A DNA stretch of 34,446 bases. It comes from Colimorpha_A sp045543555. GTDB taxonomy: Bacteria; Bacillota; Clostridia; Oscillospirales; CAG-272. The stretch lies in NCBI GenBank assembly GCA_045543555.1, contig JAZQMQ010000035.1, forward strand, positions 1-34,446, written 5' to 3'. A model generated the notes under the pieces. That model was given only the letters and a program-made list of their open reading frames with translations. It was not told the DNA's origin and made no database searches. The translations under genes and the position numbers were made by a program. Shown here piece by piece: positions 1 through 5,871 of this stretch (positions within the stretch are counted from its first letter, which is position 1; the number at the start of each line of letters is the position of its first letter).

Positions 1-52
1 AAAATTTCCGTTCTATCTTTTTTCTTTGCGGATATATTAATTCAGATTTCCT

Positions 53-97
53 TCAACGTCCCATTAGTATCGCCCCTTTCGTTTTTGTCTTCGCCAT
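53..97 (-). other. possible 14-residue leader ORF, copy A
   Basis: Inside and just past the left copy of the 70-bp inverted repeat, the minus strand reads MAKTKTKGAILMGR then TGA. The right copy holds a near-identical peptide. Only two bases differ between the copies and one of them changes a residue (Leu here, Pro there), so nothing shows that the peptide itself is under selection. A purine-rich AAAGGGG lies inside the frame, 8 bases before a second ATG, and could equally serve a shorter start. It may be only the shared upstream part of two genes; whatever follows copy A leaves the window on the left. Confidence 0.25.
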
Positions 98-129
98 ATA
101 TAATCCTAAAAAATGGAAAAGGTGGACAA
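60..129. repeat. inverted repeat, left copy (70 bp)
   Basis: This 70-bp stretch is the reverse complement of 2187-2256 with two mismatches by eye. AT-rich similarity continues about 25 bp further inward. The two copies bracket roughly 2.06 kb that holds the ECF sigma, anti-sigma and secreted-protein genes. Each copy contains TTGTCCACC, a T-rich run and TTATATAT before a short ATG frame, so it looks like a duplicated promoter or 5' leader pointing outward from the cassette. Confidence 0.85.
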
Positions 130-191
130 GAAATTTAAAAAATTTTTGAAAATATTTTTGCTGGCATTTGCGGACAACTTGGCATACGTAA

Positions 192-230
192 AAAAATAAG
201 ATCTCACCACGATAGTGAGATCTTATTTTT
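192..230 (-). terminator. rho-independent terminator of the sigma-factor operon
   Basis: A perfect 16-bp stem (192-207 with 215-230) has a 7-base loop (CACGATA). Read on the minus strand it ends in a run of seven T. It begins two bases past the stop codon of the secreted-protein gene, so it closes the minus-strand operon. Confidence 0.9.
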
Positions 231-232
231 CA

Positions 233-661
233 TTATTGCAATGATATGTCGCGGAATACTACCGTATCGCTCTCTTGTATAACCTCGTCGACACCGTTTA
301 ATGTAACTATACCATACAGTTCAAGACGGTAGGTTGCACCTATTTCGGGAGTAAAGTGGTAATTAAACGAAGCCCTAATAGAAGCATAGTTGTTGGGGGT
401 TTCATCAGCATATACAATCGTAGTAGTACCGTTTTTGGTCTTGTATAGAGTCATAGATGCATAGATACTGCTTCCTGTGCGTCCTTGAATGATGCCTTTC
501 GCTGTTGTGTTATCATCGCCAATGTCGATTGTGCAAACCACATTGCTGACATTATTCCACTGGGGCTCTGCGACAGGCGGAAGAGCCGCAGCTACCGTTA
601 GCGGTAAAATAATGGAAAAAAGTATGCTTATGGCGATAATAGAAATTGACTTTTTGTTCAT
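233..661 (-). CDS. small secreted protein of unknown function
   Basis: 142 residues. The N-terminus is a clear Sec signal peptide: MNKK, a hydrophobic core to about residue 24, then an alanine-rich cleavage region near residues 24-27 (VAAALPP). The mature part of about 115 residues is polar, with many Thr, Tyr and Val in alternating patterns, which suggests a small beta-sandwich; I recognise no domain. It is the third gene of the sigma / anti-sigma operon, 68 bp after the anti-sigma stop and directly before a strong terminator, so it is probably co-expressed and may be an exported effector or sensor ligand of that system. This role is inferred from position only. Confidence 0.75.
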   Translation of the reverse strand: MNKKSISIIAISILFSIILPLTVAAALPPVAEPQWNNVSNVVCTIDIGDDNTTAKGIIQGRTGSSIYASMTLYKTKNGTTTIVYADETPNNYASIRASFNYHFTPEIGATYRLELYGIVTLNGVDEVIQESDTVVFRDISLQ

Positions 662-729
662 AATACAAACCTCGCTTTATTTTTTTATAATATTCAAAAA
701 TTAAAAAATGGACTATAAATTACATTGTA

Positions 730-1428
730 TCATTGGATGTCATCAATACTTTCTGCAATAGCAAGAGTTTCTTCAATAGAAAGCGGCGCGAAGATTGCAT
801 AATCATATGTTCCATCCCCCCAATACAGACCTGTTTCAACTACACCATCGCTATTCCACAAAACTGCAATTCCGTCATAGCCGTTAATCTTCATATGAAT
901 TACGTGACTTCTCTCTGCATCAATTTTAAATGTAGTCCTACTTGTCTGATACTGTTGATAAATAATATAGTAATTTATCGTAGGATTCCAATAAACGAGA
1001 TCCGTACATACACCATACGAAGAGTCTGCTTGTAATTCATATTCATCCGGAATAAACGTAGGAACTCGCTTGACAAAATCCTCGTCTTTCATGATAGAGA
1101 AATTTTTTGGAGGTCTTGTCCTTAAGGTGAAATATTCGTCGTAATACTTGATTATGTATTTGTCGGAATTTCCATTGATAATCGCCGCAGCTACGAAGGC
1201 CGACATGATCGCTATAATAGCCGCGATAAAGATAACAGCTATATTTTTGCTTATCAGTCGCTTTTGTTTGATATGTCTTTCCTCGAAAATGCAACTACTT
1301 ACGCGCGCTTCAAGCTCTTCGGATATAATAACGGGGGCTGCGTCCATGCTCAACGGCGAACGCACAATCTCATTAACAGCCAGCCTTGAGACCTCGTTCT
1401 CCCAGCTGTTCAATCTTTTCTTGCTCAT
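730..1428 (-). CDS. anti-sigma factor-like membrane protein with DUF4367-type C-terminus
   Basis: About 232 residues. I start at the ATG at 1428 (MSKKRLNSWENE) because GGAG lies six bases upstream; an in-frame ATG four codons earlier has no ribosome binding site. Domains in order: a cytoplasmic N-terminal part of about 60 residues, one membrane helix (about 60-84, AVIFIAAIIAIMSAFVAAAI), then an extracytoplasmic part. The last 45 residues (GYDGIAVLWNSDG ... LSIEETLAIAESI) match the pattern of DUF4367, a family known on anti-sigma-like proteins of Clostridia. The gene overlaps the end of the ECF sigma gene by 56 bp in another frame, which points to translational coupling. Likely role: holding the sigma factor at the membrane until an envelope signal is sensed. 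No zinc-binding HxxxCxxC motif is visible. Confidence 0.8.
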   Translation of the reverse strand: MSKKRLNSWENEVSRLAVNEIVRSPLSMDAAPVIISEELEARVSSCIFEERHIKQKRLISKNIAVIFIAAIIAIMSAFVAAAIINGNSDKYIIKYYDEYFTLRTRPPKNFSIMKDEDFVKRVPTFIPDEYELQADSSYGVCTDLVYWNPTINYYIIYQQYQTSRTTFKIDAERSHVIHMKINGYDGIAVLWNSDGVVETGLYWGDGTYDYAIFAPLSIEETLAIAESIDDIQ

Positions 1429-1966
1429 TACAATCTCCAATACTCTTTAATAACATCTGCTTTGCTCGATATAGGCGTTTTTTCACCGTATCTTCTTTCA
1501 AGTCCAACATTGAGGAAATTTCCTTTATCGAAAATTGAAAGTGATATCTTAATATAAACGGATAGGAGTATATTCCCGACATTTTTTGAAGCTCTTTTGA
1601 TAAAGCCTCATACTTGTCTTTGGTTATAACGATCTCTTCTATATCAATAATTTCGGACACCTTATGTATAATCTCGCTATCCATCATATGCTCGAAAAAC
1701 TCTTTATTTCTATCGTAGATCTTAAACGCTGCGTGTTTTACGTAGATCGTGATAAGGCATATCGTGTCGATTTCCGTAAGATCAACGAATTTCTTTATGT
1801 TTCTCATAATGTTGCGAACAGCATCCATTACCGCATCTTCCGCATCGGAGTCGCTATTCAGAATTTTTCTTGCGATTATATACATACGGCTTTTATGGCG
1901 CTTCCATATCTGCTCTGCCGTCTGCCGTTCGCCATCGTTTTCTATTGTCAAAAACACAGGTAGCAT
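1373..1966 (-). CDS. ECF-type RNA polymerase sigma factor
   Basis: 197 residues. Region 2 lies at about residues 27-60 (RMYIIARKILNSDSDAEDAV, typical of sigma-70 r2 helices). Region 4 lies at about 133-180 (LRYHFQFSIKEISSMLDL, then EDTVKKRLYRAKQMLLKSI), a helix-turn-helix that recognises the -35 element. The MLPVFLTIEND start is preceded by an AGAGGAG ribosome binding site. It heads a minus-strand operon with an anti-sigma gene and a secreted-protein gene, and a consensus housekeeping promoter lies upstream. The C-terminal 20 residues (after KSIGDCNEQEK) run over the start of the anti-sigma gene. Targets are unknown; the two outward-facing copies of the 70-bp repeat are candidates. Confidence 0.9.
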   Translation of the reverse strand: MLPVFLTIENDGERQTAEQIWKRHKSRMYIIARKILNSDSDAEDAVMDAVRNIMRNIKKFVDLTEIDTICLITIYVKHAAFKIYDRNKEFFEHMMDSEIIHKVSEIIDIEEIVITKDKYEALSKELQKMSGIYSYPFILRYHFQFSIKEISSMLDLKEDTVKKRLYRAKQMLLKSIGDCNEQEKIEQLGERGLKAGC

Positions 1967-2001
1967 TCACTTGACTCCTCTTTTTGCACTTGCACACTTT
2001 T

Positions 2002-2030
2002 ATTATAAATTTTCATAATATGCTTGTCAA
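2002..2030 (-). promoter_or_regulatory. sigma-A promoter of the ECF sigma operon
   Basis: On the minus strand TTGACA (2030-2025) is followed by a 17-base spacer and TATAAT (2007-2002), both consensus. It lies 36 bases upstream of the sigma-factor start. Further upstream on the same strand are two related tracts, GTGGACAAAAAAAG and GTGACAAAA, near 2075-2095. The first shares GTGGACAA with the 70-bp repeat and could be a regulatory element. The rest of 1967-2314 holds no gene other than repeat copy B. Confidence 0.85.
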
Positions 2031-2186
2031 TATGTAAAAGTACACTAAAAAATTTTGATTTTTCTTCAAAAGTTTTGTCACTTTTTTTGTCCACTTTTTT
2101 GTGTTTGCGGGATTATAATATAATTATACCTTTACATTTTTATAACGAAAAATTCGTTATAAAAAATCAAATATTTTTTAATTTTT

Positions 2187-2256
2187 TTGTCCACCTTTTC
2201 CATTTTTTAGGGTTATATATGGCGAAGACAAAAACGAAAGGGGCGATACCAATGGG
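2187..2256. repeat. inverted repeat, right copy (70 bp)
   Basis: Reverse complement of 60-129 with 68 of 70 positions identical by eye. It sits about 58 bp upstream of the broken lipoprotein gene and would be part of its 5' region. It carries TTGTCCACC, a T-rich spacer, TTATATAT and a 14-codon reading frame. Confidence 0.85.
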
Positions 2257-2263
2257 CAAATAA
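2219..2263 (+). other. possible 14-residue leader ORF, copy B
   Basis: Reads MAKTKTKGAIPMGK then TAA. It is the counterpart of the minus-strand frame at 53-97. It precedes the lipoprotein start at 2315 by about 50 bp, a position where a leader peptide could act. There is no good ribosome binding site before the first ATG, and an AAAGGGG lies eight bases before the internal ATG at 2252. Coding is doubtful. Confidence 0.25.
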
Positions 2264-2314
2264 CAACTTAAGGTGGTTAAAATGAAAACTACTAATAAGA
2301 AAAGGAGCAAAATT

Positions 2315-2800
2315 ATGAAAAAAAATAATACTATTGATGCTTTCTTTGGTGTTTTTAATTTCGTGCCTCAGCGGATGTGCGATAAAAAAGCAAGAAGTAA
2401 CTGCTAATGAAGCTCCCGCCAGTGAACAAGAAGCGGTTTATGACCAAAAGAATATAAACTTGATTATGATACAATAATACAAAAGTTCGGTTGCAACTAT
2501 GAAGCTAAGGTGCCTTGTGAAGCCACGATAGATGAGAATTTTAAGCCTGACGTTATTTTGGTTATTACAAGACAAACCGAAACTTATAAATTTTTAGATT
2601 ATACTGTTGAAGATTTTCCCTATCTTGAATTAGAAAGCGTTAGACTCATTTCTTATGGAGCTTGTATGAAGGTCAAAGCAAAAATGTTAGGCAAGGACAT
2701 CGTAATGCCCGACGGAACGGTTTTTCCACGTGATAATGATCTTCCTGTCAGAAAGTACAACCACATCCTTGCGTTGACACTTAAAGAACAGACCAAATAA
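2315..2800 (+). pseudogene. lipoprotein gene broken by two single-A frameshifts
   Basis: AAAAGGAGC lies just upstream of the ATG at 2315. Reading directly gives 26 codons, then a stop. Removing one A from the A8 run at 2318-2325 restores MKKIILLMLSLVFLISCLSG followed by Cys, a textbook lipoprotein signal with lipobox LSGC. That frame then meets a stop at 2476-2478. Adding one A to the A4 run at 2446-2449 joins it to the long downstream frame (KEYKLDYDTIIQKFGCNYEA ..., ending LTLKEQTK at 2800). The corrected product would be about 161 residues: a lipid-anchored N-terminus, a short acidic linker, then about 110 residues with no family I recognise. Both lesions are in A runs and compensate each other, so sequencing error, slippage-based phase variation and real decay are all open. 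Confidence 0.75.
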
Positions 2801-3020
2801 AACGTATTAGAGGCTATAAAATTGCTTGATGAAGACGAGTGTTTTTGGAATGTTTGCCCGAACTATGTTCATACTCAGAAACCCTAACTGAGTTCAAAAA
2901 CGATCTACCCATTAGCAAGGTAAATTTCTGCGCTAATTACTAATACTATCACCCCGCCGTAATAGCGGCGGGGCTTGATAGAAAACAAAAAATCATTCGC
3001 TTTTCAGCAAATGATTTTTT
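2801..3020 (+). terminator. gene-free gap with two hairpins; the second is a bidirectional terminator
   Basis: A GC-only stem (2952-2959 with 2966-2973, loop TAATAG) is followed by an AT-rich stem (2987-2997 with 3010-3020) that has T runs on both strands. The second hairpin lies five bases past the proC stop and can terminate both proC (minus) and the lipoprotein transcript (plus). At 2801-2887, in frame after the lipoprotein stop, is a 28-codon protein-like stretch (LEAIKLLDEDECFWNVCPNY) with no start of its own; it may be a remnant. Confidence 0.7.
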
Positions 3021-3024
3021 TATT

Positions 3025-3825
3025 TTACTTTTTTCCAAGCTCGATATTACGTTTATAAGAAGCATCAACAGCGTTTGACACGATATCTTCGATGCCGTCT
3101 TTTTGAAGCGATTTTACGCCCTCGATGGTGCTTCCTCCAGGTGAGCAGACCGCAACTCGAAGAACGGCGGGGTCGCGTCCCGTTTCAAGCAGCATTTTTG
3201 CGGTTCCGAAAAGCGTCTGCTCTGCAAGCAGTCTTGCGTCCTCGGCATTAAGCCCACAGCTTTCTCCGCCCTTTGCCATAGCCTCAATAAACTGGCAAAC
3301 AAACGCAGGACCACAGCCCGACACCGATGTGCCCGCGTCAAACATACTTTCATCAAGCTTAACAAACTTTCCCGATGCCTTCATAAGCGAAAGGAATCCG
3401 TCGAGTTTCTCCTTATTAACATCAGATGTTGCGGTATAAAGTATCATTCCCTCTCCAACCGAAACGGGAAGATTTGGCATTATTCTTATCACAGGATAAT
3501 CGCCAAGAAGCTCCTTGATTCTGTCTGTCGTAATGCCCGCGAGCATCGAAACAATAACAAATCCGCGTCTTCCATTCTCAAGGATCGGCTTTAGCTCTGC
3601 CGCAAGCTCGGAAAGCACCTGAGGCTTAACTCCGAGGAAAATGTAGTGGCAATCTTTAACAAGATCGGAAATTGGCTCAAAAATTACGCCCGTTTCCTCC
3701 GCAAAGCTCTCAGCCTTCTTTGTATCCTTGTCGGTTATTGCGACCTGCCATGCATTTACAGTTTTGATAGCCGCGCGCACAAGTGCGCCGCCCATGTTTC
3801 CGCAACCGATAAATCCTACCTTCAT
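3025..3825 (-). CDS. proC: pyrroline-5-carboxylate reductase
   Basis: 266 residues, the usual length. Catalyses the last step of proline synthesis, reduction of 1-pyrroline-5-carboxylate to proline with NAD(P)H, in the cytoplasm. The N-terminal Rossmann motif is GFIGCGNMGGAL (residues 4-15). The C-terminal dimerisation and active-site half carries SVSGCGPAFVCQFIEAMA and SPGGSTIEGV, the family signatures. It is the last gene of a minus-strand run proB-proA-proC, one base after the proA stop, with a hairpin terminator immediately downstream. Having all three proline genes together means the whole glutamate-to-proline route is encoded here. Confidence 0.97.
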   Translation of the reverse strand: MKVGFIGCGNMGGALVRAAIKTVNAWQVAITDKDTKKAESFAEETGVIFEPISDLVKDCHYIFLGVKPQVLSELAAELKPILENGRRGFVIVSMLAGITTDRIKELLGDYPVIRIMPNLPVSVGEGMILYTATSDVNKEKLDGFLSLMKASGKFVKLDESMFDAGTSVSGCGPAFVCQFIEAMAKGGESCGLNAEDARLLAEQTLFGTAKMLLETGRDPAVLRVAVCSPGGSTIEGVKSLQKDGIEDIVSNAVDASYKRNIELGKK

Positions 3826-3826
3826 A

Positions 3827-5086
3827 TTATCCCCTCACCTGACCGTTGCCCGTTACGATATATTTGTATGCATTAAGCTCATTCAGACCCATAGGACCTC
3901 TTGCGTGAAGCTTTTGTGTCGAAATTCCCATTTCACAGCCGAGTCCGAACTGTCCGCCGTCTGTGAATCGAGTTGATGCATTTACGTAAACCGCCGCGCT
4001 GTCAACGCAAGCGGTAAATATTGCCGCATTGTCGGTGTTTTCGGTGATTATTGCGTCGGAATGGTGTGTTGAATGCTCTGCAATGTGGTTTACTGCTTCA
4101 TTTACGTCGGAAACCACCTTAACTGCAAGAATATAGTCAAGAAATTCGGTGTCAAAATCGTTCTCGCCCGCCGCTTTTCCGTCGATTATGCCCATAGCCT
4201 CCTGGCACAAACGAAGCTCAACGGGAGCTTTGCCGTCAAGACCACGCTTATCTATAAGCTTTTCCTTAAGCTTCGGCAAAAATTCCTTTGCTATTGCTCT
4301 GTTTACGAGAAGCACCTCCTCGGCATTGCAGACCGATGGGCGCTGTGTCTTTGCGTTTTCGATTATGTTGAGTGCCTTTTCGATATCTGCGCTTTCATCA
4401 ACGTAAATGTGGCAAATTCCCGTTCCCGTTTCAATACAGGGCACCTTCGCGTTCTCGGTACAAGCCTTGATAAGGCCCTTTCCTCCGCGAGGAATGAGAA
4501 GGTCAACGTATCCCACAGCAGTCATAAGCTCGTTTGCGCCCGCACGTGTAACATCTTCAAGTATATTGACAAGATCAGGCTCGATACCAATGGCTTCAAG
4601 CCCCTCCCTCATAGCCTTGACGATAGCGAGCGAGCTTCTATAAGCCTCCTTGCCTCCTCTGAGCACGCAAACGTTTCCGCTCTTAAGGCAAAGCGCTGCG
4701 GCATCGGAAGTGACGTTAGGACGGCTTTCGTATATGATCGCAACAACTCCGAGAGGTACGGATACCTTCTTCACGTTAAGACCGTTCTGCAGGTTATGCT
4801 CGGAGATCACCCTTCCCACAGGATCGGGAAGTGATACAACCTCTAAAATTCCGTCAGCCATACCCTTAATTCTGTCGGCATTAAGCGACAGACGGTCGAG
4901 CATTACATCAGAAATGCTTCCTCTTGCGTTCTCAACGTCTAAAGCGTTTGCCTTAAGTATTTCGTCGGTATTTTTTATCAGAGCCTCAGCCATAGCTTTA
5001 AGGGCTCTGTTTTTATCTTCGGAAGAAAGCAGAGGCAATACAGCCTTGGCTTTCTTTGCTTTTTCAAGGATTTCTGCCGTTGTCAT
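3827..5086 (-). CDS. proA: glutamate-5-semialdehyde dehydrogenase (gamma-glutamyl phosphate reductase)
   Basis: 419 residues, full length. Reduces gamma-glutamyl phosphate with NADPH to glutamate semialdehyde, which cyclises to the substrate of ProC. Aldehyde dehydrogenase fold: SRPNVTSDAAALCLKSGNV (about 121-139) near the cofactor site; the nucleophile is Cys253 in QRPSVCNAEEVL; the C-terminal FGLGCEMGISTQKLHARGP and LNAYKYI motifs are present. It lies three bases after proB and one base before proC, so the three are one transcription unit. Confidence 0.97.
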   Translation of the reverse strand: MTTAEILEKAKKAKAVLPLLSSEDKNRALKAMAEALIKNTDEILKANALDVENARGSISDVMLDRLSLNADRIKGMADGILEVVSLPDPVGRVISEHNLQNGLNVKKVSVPLGVVAIIYESRPNVTSDAAALCLKSGNVCVLRGGKEAYRSSLAIVKAMREGLEAIGIEPDLVNILEDVTRAGANELMTAVGYVDLLIPRGGKGLIKACTENAKVPCIETGTGICHIYVDESADIEKALNIIENAKTQRPSVCNAEEVLLVNRAIAKEFLPKLKEKLIDKRGLDGKAPVELRLCQEAMGIIDGKAAGENDFDTEFLDYILAVKVVSDVNEAVNHIAEHSTHHSDAIITENTDNAAIFTACVDSAAVYVNASTRFTDGGQFGLGCEMGISTQKLHARGPMGLNELNAYKYIVTGNGQVRG

Positions 5087-5089
5087 TTT

Positions 5090-5857
5090 TTACCTCTTTG
5101 CTATAAAACGGGTGCCTACGGGCTTGCTGTCTACAATATCATAGAGAATATCGGGATCGGAGCCGTTTGCTATAACCATATCACAGCCCGCATCGGTCGC
5201 TATCTTCGCTGCCGCAAGCTTTGTTCTCATACCGCCTGTACCAAGCGAGCTTCCATTATCTCCGCCGAGAGACATAACGTAACTATCAAGCTCTCTGACC
5301 TCGGGAATGAGGGTTGCATTCTTATCCTTGTGGGGATCCGCGGTGTAAAGACCGTCGATATCCGAAAGAAGCACGAGCAGATCGGCATCCGCGCTCTCCG
5401 CAACGATCGCGGCTAAGGTATCGTTATCGCCAATGACAATTTCCTCGGTAGCAACGGTATCGTTTTCATTGATTACGGGAATTGCTCCAAGGCTTATCAG
5501 ACGGTTAAGCGTATTTCTGAAATTTTCGTGTCTGTCCTCGATCTTAACGTCCGACGCGGTGAGAAGTATCTGCGCCACAGTATGATTGTACTGCGAAAAC
5601 AGGCGGTCGTATGTGTACATCAGCTCACACTGACCGACTGCTGCCGCTGCCTGCTTTGTGGGGATATCTGTCGGACGGGATTGAAGCCCGAGCTTACCCA
5701 CGCCCATTCCGATAGCGCCCGAGGAGACGAGGATTATATCGTGGCCTGCGTTTTTGAGGTCCGAAAGCACCTTACAAAGTTCCTCAACGCGTCTTATATT
5801 AAGTCTTCCGCTTTCGTAGGCAAGGGTTGACGTGCCTACCTTTATGACTGTTCTCAT
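5090..5857 (-). CDS. proB: glutamate 5-kinase, short form
   Basis: 255 residues. Phosphorylates glutamate with ATP to gamma-glutamyl phosphate, the committed and feedback-controlled step of proline synthesis. Amino-acid kinase fold: KVGTSTLAYESG at residues 6-17, ILVSSGAIGMGVGKLG, PVINENDTVATEE and GTGGMRTKLAAA are all family signatures. It lacks the C-terminal PUA domain of longer ProB proteins such as the E. coli one (367 residues), a form known in many Firmicutes. Only 14 bp separate it from the upstream sulfatase gene, so expression may depend on that transcript; I see no separate promoter in the gap. Confidence 0.95.
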   Translation of the reverse strand: MRTVIKVGTSTLAYESGRLNIRRVEELCKVLSDLKNAGHDIILVSSGAIGMGVGKLGLQSRPTDIPTKQAAAAVGQCELMYTYDRLFSQYNHTVAQILLTASDVKIEDRHENFRNTLNRLISLGAIPVINENDTVATEEIVIGDNDTLAAIVAESADADLLVLLSDIDGLYTADPHKDKNATLIPEVRELDSYVMSLGGDNGSSLGTGGMRTKLAAAKIATDAGCDMVIANGSDPDILYDIVDSKPVGTRFIAKR

Positions 5858-5871
5858 TATTGTTTCCTCAT

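Noticed and set aside
2024..2263. 79-codon frame across the AT-rich leader
   Set aside because: Phe/Leu-rich translation of T runs; only its last 14 codons match the duplicated leader frame.
4073..4834. 253-codon plus-strand frame opposite proA
   Set aside because: Antisense shadow of proA; composition mirrors the real gene.
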